In this document: positions 15,329-24,474 of the stretch, one piece after another
How the letters are laid out: each line of letters begins with the position of its first letter
Numbering within the stretch: position 1 is the first letter of the stretch
Assembly (NCBI GenBank): GCA_900541585.1
Contig: UQKD01000012.1
Coordinates: forward strand, 1-64,000
Source of the DNA: an uncultured Alistipes sp.
GTDB taxonomy: Bacteria; Bacteroidota; Bacteroidia; Bacteroidales; Rikenellaceae
DNA length: 64,000 nt
Direction of reading: 5' to 3'
Made by a program: the position numbers and the translations under genes
The notes under the pieces: generated by a model
The model's database searches: none
What the model saw: only the letters and a program-made list of their open reading frames with translations
Told to the model about the DNA's origin: nothing

Positions 15329-16204
15329 ATGAAAAAACTACTGCTTTTTGTTGCGCTTCTCGGCCTTGGGCTGCCCTTGCGGGCGCAGGACGACAAGGCG
15401 CTGGCCTCCGCCGCTGCGAAGGCCGACCTGAAACTGATGTCGTTCAACATCCGCTATTACAAGCCCGGCGCCGACGGCGACAACGGCTGGGTCGCGCGGC
15501 GTGCCGCCTGCGTGGAGATGATCCGTGCGGAATCGCCCGACGTCATCGGCTTCCAGGAGCCGCACCGGCCGCAGATCGACTATCTGAAGGTGAACCTCCC
15601 CGAATACGCCGAGGTCGACATGGGCCGCGACGCCGCGACCGACATCGAGAAGAAACCCGATGGCGGCGAGCACCTGATGATCATGTACCGCCGTTCGAAA
15701 TACATCCTGCTCGACAGCGGGTTTTTCTGGATCAGCCCCACGCCCGAATGCCCTTCGCGGGGCTGGGACGCCATGTGCCGCCGCGTCACGGTGTGGGTGC
15801 AGCTCAAGGACCGGAAAACCGGAAAGGAGTTCTTCTATTTCGACACCCATTTCGACCATATCGGCAAGCAGGCCCGTGCCGAATCGGCCCGGATGATGGT
15901 CGCCCGGATGAAACGGATCGCCGGGGAGAAGGCCGCCGTGTTCCTCTCGGGGGACCTGAATACGACCTACGACAACGCCCTGCTCGACCCGCTGAAGGCG
16001 TGGATGCAGTCGGCGCGCCATGCGGCCCCGGTGACCGACGAACTTCCGACGTTCAACGACTTCGGCAAGCGCTCGCTGTGGATCGACTTCATTTTCGCCC
16101 GCAATGCCCGGACGCTGGCCTACCGGACCCTCGCCGATTCCGGGCGTTACGGTGTTCCGTTCCTTTCGGACCACAATCCCGTTTACGCGCTCTACAAACT
16201 CTGA
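15329..16204 (+). CDS. Secreted endonuclease/exonuclease/phosphatase-family hydrolase
   Basis: This 291-residue protein has a signal peptide ending LRAQ and then the EEP (DNase I-like) fold: MSFNIRYYKPGADGDNGW, DVIGFQEPHRPQ (metal glutamate), FFYFDTHFDHIG (catalytic histidine), FLSGDLNTTYDN, IDFIFA and LSDHNPVYALY. All catalytic elements are present. The family cleaves phosphodiester or phosphomonoester bonds in nucleic acids, lipids or sugars, and the substrate cannot be told. The upstream frame is open, but ATG 15329 starts the signal peptide and follows the promoter. An SGNH hydrolase follows in the same direction, and a related EEP lipoprotein sits at 24475 in the adjacent SusC/SusD locus. 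Confidence 0.9.
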   Translation: MKKLLLFVALLGLGLPLRAQDDKALASAAAKADLKLMSFNIRYYKPGADGDNGWVARRAACVEMIRAESPDVIGFQEPHRPQIDYLKVNLPEYAEVDMGRDAATDIEKKPDGGEHLMIMYRRSKYILLDSGFFWISPTPECPSRGWDAMCRRVTVWVQLKDRKTGKEFFYFDTHFDHIGKQARAESARMMVARMKRIAGEKAAVFLSGDLNTTYDNALLDPLKAWMQSARHAAPVTDELPTFNDFGKRSLWIDFIFARNARTLAYRTLADSGRYGVPFLSDHNPVYALYKL

Positions 16205-16251
16205 ACCCGCCGGACGGCCGATAAACCCGGATACAACCAAACTCCGATACC

Positions 16252-17346
16252 ATGAAGAACCTTTCCCTCGTTTTCCGCAGCCTCGCGCTGCCCGTGTTGC
16301 TGCTGACACTGAACGCCGCCGGCGCACAGGAGAAGAAACCGCTCCGTTACGTCGATGCCGCGACGCTGACCGTCATCGGCAAGAGCATGCCCACTCCCAA
16401 ACCGTTCCAGCGGGTCGACACCGCCCGTTACGAGCTCTGGCAGCCTGTGAAGAACTACTCGGCCTTCTCCACCGGACTGGCCGTCGTTTTCCGCACCGAC
16501 AGCCGGACGATCCGCGCCCGGTGGAAAACCGGCGGATACGGATTGGGCCACAACATGACCGCCATCTCCCGCAAGGGACTCGACCTCTACATCGAGCGCG
16601 GCGGGCAGTGGGTTTACGCCGGTTTCGGCTGGCCCAAGGGCGATAACCACGACAGCGCGCTGGTCGAGTATATGGACGAGGGCGAGAAGACGTGCCTCTT
16701 GTACCTCCCCCTTTGGGACGAGGTGCTTTCGCTGGAACTGGGCGTCGACGGGGACAGCCGTATCGAGGCCGTTCCGAACCCGTTCCGCCACCGGATCGTA
16801 GTGCTCGGGTCGAGCATCACCCACGGTGCTTCGGCCGGGCGTCCCGGCATGACCTGGACGGCGCGGCTGGCCCGCGAAATGGGGCTTGATTTTCTGAATC
16901 TCGGTTACAGCGGACAGTGCAAGCTGCAACCCGAATTCGCACGGATGCTGGCCGAGATGGAGGCCGACGCCTTCGTTTTCGACGCCTTCTCCAACCCGAG
17001 TGCCCGGGAGATCGGGGAGCGGCTCGACTCGTTCGTTGCGACCGTCCGCAAGGCGCATCCCTCGACGCCGCTGATCTTCATCCAGACCGAGGTCCGCGAA
17101 ACCGGGAATTTCAACCTACGGGCGCGGGAATTCGAGTCCGACAAGCGCGCCGCCGCCGAAGCGGGCATCCGGCGGCTGATGAAGGACGACCGGAACATCT
17201 ACTTCATCGACTCCCCGGGGATGATCGGCACGGATCACCTCGGGACGGTCGACGGCTCGCACCCCTCCGACCAGGGTTTCATGCACATGACCCGCCATCT
17301 CGAACCGCAGTTGCGCAAGATATTCCGGAAATACGGAATCCGCTGA
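16252..17346 (+). CDS. Secreted SGNH/GDSL-type esterase
   Basis: This 364-residue protein has a signal peptide (1-25, ending NAAGAQ), an N-terminal beta-sandwich module of the kind found before some SGNH hydrolases (about 30-170: PFQRVDTARYELWQPVKNYSAFSTGLAVVFRT), then the hydrolase domain. The serine block is IVVLGSSITHGASAGRPGMTW (GSS in place of GDS), followed by LNLGYSGQC and the terminal Asp/His pair in VDGSHPSDQGFMHM. Enzymes of this type remove acetyl or other ester groups from sugars. It lies 47 bases after the EEP gene and before a strong terminator. Confidence 0.9.
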   Translation: MKNLSLVFRSLALPVLLLTLNAAGAQEKKPLRYVDAATLTVIGKSMPTPKPFQRVDTARYELWQPVKNYSAFSTGLAVVFRTDSRTIRARWKTGGYGLGHNMTAISRKGLDLYIERGGQWVYAGFGWPKGDNHDSALVEYMDEGEKTCLLYLPLWDEVLSLELGVDGDSRIEAVPNPFRHRIVVLGSSITHGASAGRPGMTWTARLAREMGLDFLNLGYSGQCKLQPEFARMLAEMEADAFVFDAFSNPSAREIGERLDSFVATVRKAHPSTPLIFIQTEVRETGNFNLRAREFESDKRAAAEAGIRRLMKDDRNIYFIDSPGMIGTDHLGTVDGSHPSDQGFMHMTRHLEPQLRKIFRKYGIR

Positions 17347-17362
17347 TCCGCAAGCCGGAAAG

Positions 17363-17390
17363 GCCGCAGCCCGAAAGCTGCGGCTTTTTT
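17363..17390 (+). terminator. Terminator after the SGNH esterase
   Basis: GCCGCAGC and GCTGCGGC (loop CCGAAA) are followed by TTTTTT. Confidence 0.85.
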
Positions 17391-17428
17391 GTTTTTCCGG
17401 CAGGGAGTTGCAAATTTGAAATTAATGC

Positions 17429-17436
17429 TATCTTTG
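17429..17436 (+). promoter_or_regulatory. Promoter -7 box for the sigma/FecR pair of locus 1
   Basis: TATCTTTG ends eight bases before the sigma start codon, so the leader is very short or absent. A TTG at 17408-17410 lies 18 bases upstream of the box. Confidence 0.5.
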
Positions 17437-17443
17437 CTCCTGT

Positions 17444-18034
17444 ATGACCGAAGATTTCATCCAGGAAAACGAGGATCGGGAGCTGTTCCGGCGGATCAAA
17501 CAGGGGAGCGAGGAGGCTTTCCGGGAGGTCTATGCGAAGTACCACCGGATACTCTATGCCGTGGCCCTGAAGATGCTGAAGGACCGTTCCGCAGCCGAGA
17601 ACGCCGTGCAGCACGTTTTCGTGAAACTCTGGATCGGGCGGCAGGACATGACCGTCATGCTGAGCCTGCGGAATTACCTCTACACGATGACCCGCAACTA
17701 CATCCTCAATTACCTGCGCAGCCGCAATACCGAGCTGGTGCACAGCTACCGCCTGGCGCAGCTCGTCCCCGAGGCTTCCGACCCGCTCGACGCGCAGATC
17801 GAGCGCGAGGACCTTTCGCAGGTGCTCGACGCGGTGATCGCGGGGCTTCCGACCCAGAAGCGGCAGGTCATGTGCCTGCGCAAGGCGGGCTATTCGAACC
17901 CCGAGATCGCCGAAATGCTCAACCTCTCGGTCAACACCGTCCGTTCGCACTACCAGGAGGGCGTCAAACTCCTGAAAAGCCGCTTCGGCCGTATCGTTCT
18001 GCTTATCGTCACCCTGCAAACCTTATTTTTATGA
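17444..18034 (+). CDS. ECF RNA polymerase sigma factor (locus 1)
   Basis: This 196-residue sigma factor of the Bacteroidota FecI-like group has region 2 (LFRRIKQGSEEAFREVYAKYH through HVFVKLWIGRQ, about 14-70) and region 4 (LPTQKRQVMCLRKAGYSNPEIAEMLNLSVNTVRSHYQ, about 134-171). It is expected to direct transcription of the SusC/SusD genes downstream when released by the FecR protein encoded next. Its TGA overlaps the ATG of the FecR gene (ATGA), the usual translational coupling. Confidence 0.93.
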   Translation: MTEDFIQENEDRELFRRIKQGSEEAFREVYAKYHRILYAVALKMLKDRSAAENAVQHVFVKLWIGRQDMTVMLSLRNYLYTMTRNYILNYLRSRNTELVHSYRLAQLVPEASDPLDAQIEREDLSQVLDAVIAGLPTQKRQVMCLRKAGYSNPEIAEMLNLSVNTVRSHYQEGVKLLKSRFGRIVLLIVTLQTLFL

Positions 18035-19014
18035 ACAGACCTTCGGAAGAACTTTTGCATAAGACGCTCGAAAACCGCGCCACAGCCGCCGAGGCGGCCT
18101 CGGTCGCCGAGTGGCTCGCCACCGGTCCGGGCCAGGCGTGGGCCAGCCGCTACATCGGCCGCGACTTCGACCGGCAGGAGTTCTGCGGCGACTACGAGCG
18201 GGAGGAGGTCGCCTCGGAGCGCATCTTCGCGCGGATCAGAGCCGCCCTCACGCGCGGACGCCGTCGCCGCATCCTCTTCCGTGTCGCCGCGGTCCTGATT
18301 CCCGTCGCGCTGGTGCTGGGCGTCGCCCTGCGCCTCGACCGTCAGGTAGGGGGCATCTTCTCGGGCGCGGAGTACGGCGAATTCGTCGTCGACCGGGGCC
18401 GGCGCACGCAGTGCCTGTTCCAGGACGGCACGGTCGCCTACCTCAATTCCGAGTCGAAAATCCACTATCCCGTCAAGTTCGGGCTTTTCGAACGCCGCAT
18501 CCGGCTCGAAGGCGAAGCCTATTTCGAGGTGACCCACAATCCCCGGCGGCCGTTCGTCGTGGAGTTCGAGGGCGGAGAGATACAGGTGCTCGGCACGTCG
18601 TTCAACGTCAAGGCCTACGGCGGCGACGACATCGTCGCCGTGACGCTCGACGAGGGCCGCGTGGTGCTCGACGACCGCCACGGCGGTCGTTTCGAACTGT
18701 CGCCCTCCGAACAGCTGCTCTACGACCGCCGTTCGGGAGAGGGGCGGATCGTCCGCGGTGCCGATGCCATGCGCTATTCGATCTGGAAGGACGACGTGAT
18801 CTCGTTCCGCGACACGCCGCTCGGGGAGGTGCTCGAAACCCTCTCGCGGTGGTACGACGTGCGCTTCGATTTGACGCAACAGCCCCCGCAACCCATATCC
18901 TACACCTTTACGACCGACAACACGCTGCTGGATAATGTTTTACGCGAAATGGAGCTGATCTCCCCGGTATGTTTCGAACGCTCCAAAACCGAAATAAAGG
19001 TAAGTTTCAGATAA
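18031..19014 (+). CDS. FecR-type anti-sigma factor (locus 1)
   Basis: This 327-residue protein has a cytoplasmic N-terminal part (1-85), one membrane helix (about 86-104, RVAAVLIPVALVLGVAL), the periplasmic FecR domain (about 120-215: RGRRTQCLFQDGTVAYLNSESKIHYP, RIRLEGEAYFEV, VLGTSFNVKAY) and a C-terminal DUF4974/STN-like domain (about 255-327: ISFRDTPLGEVLETLSRWYDVRF). It holds the sigma factor until the SusC receptor with its STN domain signals substrate. The open frame extends upstream through the sigma gene, but ATG 18031 is the family start. Confidence 0.92.
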   Translation: MNRPSEELLHKTLENRATAAEAASVAEWLATGPGQAWASRYIGRDFDRQEFCGDYEREEVASERIFARIRAALTRGRRRRILFRVAAVLIPVALVLGVALRLDRQVGGIFSGAEYGEFVVDRGRRTQCLFQDGTVAYLNSESKIHYPVKFGLFERRIRLEGEAYFEVTHNPRRPFVVEFEGGEIQVLGTSFNVKAYGGDDIVAVTLDEGRVVLDDRHGGRFELSPSEQLLYDRRSGEGRIVRGADAMRYSIWKDDVISFRDTPLGEVLETLSRWYDVRFDLTQQPPQPISYTFTTDNTLLDNVLREMELISPVCFERSKTEIKVSFR

Positions 19015-19041
19015 AAAAAGAGTTTCGGCTCATCGTTTTTT

Positions 19042-19087
19042 CCCGTTTGCGTGTCTATTCTGTGAAAAGCGCGCAAACGGGCTTTTT
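19042..19087 (+). terminator. Hairpin between FecR and SusC genes, possible attenuator
   Basis: CCCGTTTGCG (19042-19051) pairs with CGCAAACGGG (19072-19081), followed by CTTTTT. It stands in the 100-base gap between anti-sigma and receptor genes and would uncouple low regulator expression from high receptor expression. Confidence 0.65.
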
Positions 19088-19114
19088 AGTAAACAACTAC
19101 CTAAACTAATCTGT

Positions 19115-22100
19115 ATGAAACGAATCAGACTACTATTTCTGATGCTGCTTTGTGTAGCCGGGACGGCCCTGACGGCCCGGGCGCAGAAAGTGACGTTGAA
19201 TTTCCGGAATGCCAAGCTCGAACAGGTGTTCGGGCGGATTACCGAGCAGACGGGCTACACGTTCTACTACGCGCGTCCGACGGTCAATCCCGACAAGGTC
19301 GTCAGCATCGCCGTCGAGGATGTCGACGTGCGTGCGGCGCTGAAACGGCTGCTGGCCGACGACAAGGTCGAGATCGAGATCCGCGACGGCAAGATTTACC
19401 TTTCCCCCCCCCGGCAGAGTGCCGCCGCGCCGCAGTCCGTTAAGGGCGTCGTCCGGGATGCCGCGGGCCAGCCCGTCGTCGGGGCCGCGGTGATCGTCAA
19501 GGGGACCACCCGCGGCGTGAGTTCCGGTACCGACGGCTCGTTCTCGTTCGAGGGCCTGGCTGACGGCGCCGTGCTGCAGGTCTCGGCGCTGGGCTACGCC
19601 GCCGCCGAAATTCCGGTCGGCAACCGTTCGTTCGTCGCCGTGGAACTGAAAGAGGACGCCACGCTCGTCGACGAGGTGGTGGTCGTGGGCTACGGCACGC
19701 AGAAGAAGGCCAACCTGACGGGCGCCGTCGACCAGGTCTCCTCGGAACTTCTGGAAAACCGTCCCGTGGCCAACGTCACGCAGATGTTGCAGGGCGCCGT
19801 TCCCAACCTCAATATTTCGCTGGCCGACGGCAAGCCCAACCGCTCGGCGTCGTACAACATCCGCGGCAAGACGTCGATCGGCGCGGGCGGATCGGCGCTG
19901 GTGCTGATCGACGGCGTCGAGGGCGACCCCGCGATGCTCAACCCCAACGACATCGAGTCGGTCTCGGTGCTCAAGGACGCAGCTTCGGCCGCCATCTACG
20001 GTTCGCGCGCACCCTACGGCGTGGTGCTCATCACCACCAAGGACCCGGGCAAGCTCACCGACAAGTTCACGATCAACTACACGGGCAACGTCTCCATCCA
20101 GCAGCCCACGGCCATTCCCGACGTCGTGGACGACGGTTACGTCTATTCGCGCCTCTTCTACGACGCATGGTACAACTACCGTTTCAACGAGCCGACGGGC
20201 TTCAACAACTCGCAGGACTTTTCGCGTGCGTGGCTCGACACCTTCCGCCAGCGCAAATTGGCGGGCAACAAACTCGAAACGACCGTCGATCCCGACGGCA
20301 AATACGTCTACTACGGCAATACGAACTACTACGACGCGCTCTACAAGAATACGGTGATCGCCCAGACGCACAACGTCTCGGTCAGCGGTTCGAACGGCAA
20401 GATCAGCCACTACCTTTCGGGGCGTCTGTACGACTACGACGGCCTGTTCAACTTCACGCCCGACACCTACCGCACGATGAACCTCCGTTCGAAGGTCTCC
20501 TCGCAGGTATTCAAATGGCTGAAAATCAGTAATAATTTCGACTATACGCACGACCGTTACCGTCAGCCGATGGGCTACTCGAAGGAGGGCGGCGGCGTGC
20601 TGTGGCGTTCGGTCAACGACCAGGGACACCCCTCGTCGCCGATCTTCAATCCCGACGGTACGCTCACCAAGTCGGGCGCCTATGCCATCGGCGGCCTGGT
20701 GACGGGCAACAACTGGCTCGACCGTACGACCAAGACGCTCAAGAACACCACCACGCTCAACGTCACGATGCTGGAGAACCGCCTGCGCCTGACGGGTGAC
20801 TTCTCGTTCCGCACCAAGGACTACACCGAGACCAAAAAGACCACGGCCATTCCTTACAGCGCCTACGAGGGCGAAACCATCTACCTCGGCACGCCCGAGA
20901 CCGACGACGTGATGAAGGAGTCGCTGCAACTGACGACCTATATCGCCACCAATGCCTACGCCGAGTTCGAGGACACCTTCGCCGAGAAGCACTATTTCAA
21001 GGCGCTGGCCGGTTACAACTACGAGCAGCAGGACTACAAGTCGACCTACTCCGAGCGCAACGGGCTTCTGATGCCCGACGCCGGCAACATCAACTTCGCG
21101 CTGGGCGACGTCATGTCGATCACCGCCGGCGGCAGCCGCTGGCGTTACGTGGGCGCTTTTTTCCGTTTCAATTACGCCTACGACGACCGCTACCTGCTCG
21201 AAGTCAACGGCCGCTACGACGGTTCGTCGAAATTCCCCGACAACTCGCAGTGGGGCTTCTTCCCCTCGGCTTCGGCCGCCTGGCGCGTTTCGCAGGAGAA
21301 GTTCTGGAACGTCAGCCCCAAGGCCGTTTCGAATCTCAAGGTGCGTGCTTCGTACGGTGCGCTGGGCAACAGCAACGTCGATCCCTACACCTACCTCGAA
21401 ACCTTCGGGCTGTCGACTTTCGGAACCGGTTCGGGCGATGCGGCCCGCTACCTCTACGGGCAGGCCAAGCTGCGCTATACGAGCCTCCCGGGGCAGATTC
21501 CCGACAACATCGGCTGGGAGACCTCCAAGACCTTCGACGTGGGACTGGACGCCGGTTTCCTGAACGGCAGGCTGAACCTCACGGCCGACTACTACGTCCG
21601 CAAGACGGTCGACATGTACACCGTCGGCCCGACGCTTCCCGACACCTTCGGCGCGACGGCTCCCAAGGGCAATTACGCCGACATGAGCACCTACGGCTAT
21701 GAAATCGCGCTGAGCTACAACGACTCGTTCAAGCTGGCGGGCAAGCCCTTCAATTTCGGGATCAAGGCGACGCTGGCCGACTATTATTCCATAATCGACC
21801 GCTATAACAACGCCTCGCGCAAGCTCTCCGATTACTACGAGGGGCAGCGTCTGGGCGAGATCTGGGGTTTCGTCTGCAACGGGCTGTTCCAGTCGCAGGC
21901 CGAAATCGACGCGGCGTTCGGCGGCAAGGGCTACAAGAATGACATCATGCAGACCTCCGAGAAGTACATCACCTATCCGGGCGACATGCGCTTCGAGGAC
22001 CTGAACGGGAACGACGCCATCGACCGCGGCAGCAGCACGGTCGACGATCCGGGCGACAGGAAGATCATCGGCAACTCCGAGCCGCGCTACCTCTACACCA

Positions 22101-22630
22101 TTTCGCTCAATGCCGACTGGAACGGGTTCTTCCTCTCGGCGCTGTTCGACGGCGTGGGCAGACAGCAGTGGTTCCCCAGCGACGAGAGCCTTTTCTGGGG
22201 CATGTACAACCGTCCCTACAACCAGGTTCCGACGTGGCATTTGCAGAATTATTGGACCGAGGATCGCCCGAACGCCTACCTGCCGCGCTACGTGGGCTAC
22301 TACGGCCCGATGAACGCCGGCACGGCCAACATCAACACGCGCTACCTGCAGGACGTGTCTTACATCCGTCTGAAGAACCTTCAGTTCGGCTACGAACTGC
22401 CCAAACGGTGGATCTCGAAGATCGGCCTTTCGAAGGTCTCGGTCTACTTCTCGGGTGAGAACCTCTGGAGCTGGTCGCCGCTCTACCGCTACACGAAGGA
22501 TTTCGACGTGACGGTGGCCAACAAGAAGTCCGACACCGACCTCCAGTCCTCCTCTTCCGACAACAAGGGCGACGGACATAACTATCCCGTGATGCGCAGC
22601 TTCAGCTTCGGCATCTCGATCACCTATTAA
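19115..22630 (+). CDS. SusC/RagA-type TonB-dependent receptor with STN domain (locus 1)
   Basis: This 1171-residue outer-membrane transporter has a signal peptide (1-23, TARAQ), an STN domain (about 25-95, VTLNFRNAKLEQVFGRITEQ), a carboxypeptidase-like regulatory domain (about 110-190, VKGVVRDAAGQPVVGAAVIV), the signature DEVVVVGYGTQKKANLTGAV, a plug (about 215-320: NIRGKTSIG, LVLIDGVEGD, IESVSVLKDAASAAIYGSRAPYGVV) and a beta-barrel ending SFGISITY. It imports a substrate captured by the SusD partner, powered by TonB, and the STN domain signals to FecR. A nine-C run at 19404-19412 (codons 97-100) sits at the STN exit. Gain of one C would stop translation at TAA 19441-19443. Confidence 0.95.
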   Translation: MKRIRLLFLMLLCVAGTALTARAQKVTLNFRNAKLEQVFGRITEQTGYTFYYARPTVNPDKVVSIAVEDVDVRAALKRLLADDKVEIEIRDGKIYLSPPRQSAAAPQSVKGVVRDAAGQPVVGAAVIVKGTTRGVSSGTDGSFSFEGLADGAVLQVSALGYAAAEIPVGNRSFVAVELKEDATLVDEVVVVGYGTQKKANLTGAVDQVSSELLENRPVANVTQMLQGAVPNLNISLADGKPNRSASYNIRGKTSIGAGGSALVLIDGVEGDPAMLNPNDIESVSVLKDAASAAIYGSRAPYGVVLITTKDPGKLTDKFTINYTGNVSIQQPTAIPDVVDDGYVYSRLFYDAWYNYRFNEPTGFNNSQDFSRAWLDTFRQRKLAGNKLETTVDPDGKYVYYGNTNYYDALYKNTVIAQTHNVSVSGSNGKISHYLSGRLYDYDGLFNFTPDTYRTMNLRSKVSSQVFKWLKISNNFDYTHDRYRQPMGYSKEGGGVLWRSVNDQGHPSSPIFNPDGTLTKSGAYAIGGLVTGNNWLDRTTKTLKNTTTLNVTMLENRLRLTGDFSFRTKDYTETKKTTAIPYSAYEGETIYLGTPETDDVMKESLQLTTYIATNAYAEFEDTFAEKHYFKALAGYNYEQQDYKSTYSERNGLLMPDAGNINFALGDVMSITAGGSRWRYVGAFFRFNYAYDDRYLLEVNGRYDGSSKFPDNSQWGFFPSASAAWRVSQEKFWNVSPKAVSNLKVRASYGALGNSNVDPYTYLETFGLSTFGTGSGDAARYLYGQAKLRYTSLPGQIPDNIGWETSKTFDVGLDAGFLNGRLNLTADYYVRKTVDMYTVGPTLPDTFGATAPKGNYADMSTYGYEIALSYNDSFKLAGKPFNFGIKATLADYYSIIDRYNNASRKLSDYYEGQRLGEIWGFVCNGLFQSQAEIDAAFGGKGYKNDIMQTSEKYITYPGDMRFEDLNGNDAIDRGSSTVDDPGDRKIIGNSEPRYLYTISLNADWNGFFLSALFDGVGRQQWFPSDESLFWGMYNRPYNQVPTWHLQNYWTEDRPNAYLPRYVGYYGPMNAGTANINTRYLQDVSYIRLKNLQFGYELPKRWISKIGLSKVSVYFSGENLWSWSPLYRYTKDFDVTVANKKSDTDLQSSSSDNKGDGHNYPVMRSFSFGISITY
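19404..19412 (+). repeat. Nine-base poly-C tract inside the SusC gene of locus 1
   Basis: The run encodes the Ser-Pro-Pro-Arg stretch right after the STN domain. Runs of this length are prone to slipped-strand length change. Confidence 0.85.
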
Positions 22631-22644
22631 ACTGTTTACGCGCT

Positions 22645-24459
22645 ATGAAAAGATCAACCTATATCCGGAGTCTGCTCGTGGGCTGTGTTGCGTTCGCCAC
22701 ATCGTGCGACCTGACGGAGAACGTGCAGGTGAAAGCCGACAAGTCGATGATTTTCGGATCGAAATCGGGTCTCGAGCTCTACTCCAATTCGTTTTACAAA
22801 GCCCTGCCGACGCTCAAGAACGGCTTCATGCAGGACAAGATGTGCGACGTGGGAGCCGTCAGCAACACCGACACCTTCATCAAGCAGGGGGCCTACAACA
22901 CCGAGACCGCGACCAGCTGGAGCTGGGGCACGCTCAAGAACGTGAACTACTTCATCGACGGCTGCAACGACCCGAAATACTGCACCGTCGACGCCGAGAC
23001 GCGCGACAACTACCTCGGCATCGCGCGCTGGTTCCGTGCGTGGTTCTACTACGACAAGCTGACCACCTACGGCGAAGTGCCCTGGTTCCCCAACGACATC
23101 CAGTCCTACCAGAACGACGTGATGTACAAGGACCGCGACAGCCGCGACGTGATCATCCGCAACCTGATCGCCGACCTCGATTTCGCCTACGAGCATATCC
23201 AGGCCACCTCGTCGACCGGCAGCGCGACGCTCACGCGCTGGGCTGCCGCCGCGCTCAAGTCGCGCGTCTGCCTCTTCGAAGCGGCCTACCGCCGTTACCA
23301 CAACCTCACGGGGCTTGAGATAACCCCCGAGGAGCTGTACCGCGAGGCCGCCAAGGCCGCCAAGCTGGTGATCGACAACAGCGGTTGTTCGCTCAACACC
23401 GCCGCGGGCAAGAAGGGCGCCTACCGCGATTTGTTCTACAACGAGACGCCGCTGACGCAGGAGGTGATCCTCGCCGTCTGCGCCAACGAGAAGTCCGGTA
23501 TCTTCGGCGAGCAGAACTGGTGGTTCAACGCCCGCTCGTACGGACTGTGCTGGAGCCTCGTCCGCTCGTTCGTCCACACCTACCTCAAGCAGGACGGCAC
23601 GCCCTTCACCGCCGCCGCCGACTACGCCGTGAAATCCTTCGCCGAGGAGATGGAGGGGCGCGACCTGCGCCTGGAGCAGACCGTGCGCGGCCGCAATTTC
23701 CTGTGGGACGGCAAGACGGCCGTCGCCGACATCAAAAACCTTTCGCTCACGGGTTACCAGGTGATCAAGTACACGCTCGACGAGTCGAAGTACGACGGCG
23801 GTGCGAAGAACATCAACAGCATTCCGCTGATCCGCTATGCCGAGGTGCTGCTCAACTACGCCGAGGCGCAGGCCGAACTGGGCCTGATCACCGACTCCGA
23901 ATGGGCGCTCACGGTCGGCGCGCTGCGTAAGCGTGCGGGCATCACGGGCGGCACGGAGACGCTGCCCACGACCGTCGACAGCTACCTGCAAAGCACCTTC
24001 TACCCGGATGTGAACAGCCCCGTGCTGCTCGAAATCCGCCGCGAGCGGGCCATCGAACTCGTCGCCGAGGGCATGCGCTTCGACGACCTGCGCCGCTGGA
24101 AGTGCGGCTCTCTGATGGAGACCCTGCCGTGGACCGGCATCCACATCCCCGGCCTGGAGCAGCCCGTCGACGTCAACGGCGACGGCGTGAACGACTACTA
24201 TTTCACCGAAGGCGAGGTTGCGTCGGCTCCGGCGGCCTACAAGAACATCGCCGTCCGTGTCAATCAGGACGGCGTGGGCCTCTATGCCGAGGCGAATGCC
24301 GTGGCGGGTTACGACCTCGTCTACAAGACCGGCGCAGGCGACCGCTACTGGTATCCCGACGGACGCCAGTATCTCTATCCGATTCCCGCCAAGGTGATCC
24401 GGGATTACAGGAACGCGGGCTATACGATCTCGCAGAATCCCGAGTGGGACAACGAATAA
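22645..24459 (+). CDS. SusD/RagB-type surface lipoprotein (locus 1)
   Basis: This 604-residue lipoprotein (lipobox FATSC) caps the SusC barrel and captures substrate. Typical SusD features are the TPR-like helices around YLGIARWFRAWFYYDKLTTYGEVPWF (about 129-154), RWAAAALKSRVCLFEAAYRR, the IPLIRYAEVLLNYAEAQAELG block (about 393-413), ALRKRAGI, and VLLEIRRERAIELVAEGMRFDDLRRW (about 457-482). The end YPIPAKVI...NPEWDNE is also typical. It starts 14 bases after SusC. Specificity cannot be read from the sequence. Confidence 0.95.
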   Translation: MKRSTYIRSLLVGCVAFATSCDLTENVQVKADKSMIFGSKSGLELYSNSFYKALPTLKNGFMQDKMCDVGAVSNTDTFIKQGAYNTETATSWSWGTLKNVNYFIDGCNDPKYCTVDAETRDNYLGIARWFRAWFYYDKLTTYGEVPWFPNDIQSYQNDVMYKDRDSRDVIIRNLIADLDFAYEHIQATSSTGSATLTRWAAAALKSRVCLFEAAYRRYHNLTGLEITPEELYREAAKAAKLVIDNSGCSLNTAAGKKGAYRDLFYNETPLTQEVILAVCANEKSGIFGEQNWWFNARSYGLCWSLVRSFVHTYLKQDGTPFTAAADYAVKSFAEEMEGRDLRLEQTVRGRNFLWDGKTAVADIKNLSLTGYQVIKYTLDESKYDGGAKNINSIPLIRYAEVLLNYAEAQAELGLITDSEWALTVGALRKRAGITGGTETLPTTVDSYLQSTFYPDVNSPVLLEIRRERAIELVAEGMRFDDLRRWKCGSLMETLPWTGIHIPGLEQPVDVNGDGVNDYYFTEGEVASAPAAYKNIAVRVNQDGVGLYAEANAVAGYDLVYKTGAGDRYWYPDGRQYLYPIPAKVIRDYRNAGYTISQNPEWDNE

Positions 24460-24474
24460 ATAAAAAGCAAAACC

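Noticed and set aside
19133..22579. A 1148-codon open frame opposite the locus 1 SusC gene
   Set aside because: Same effect; low-complexity translation and no start context, against an unmistakable receptor on the plus strand.
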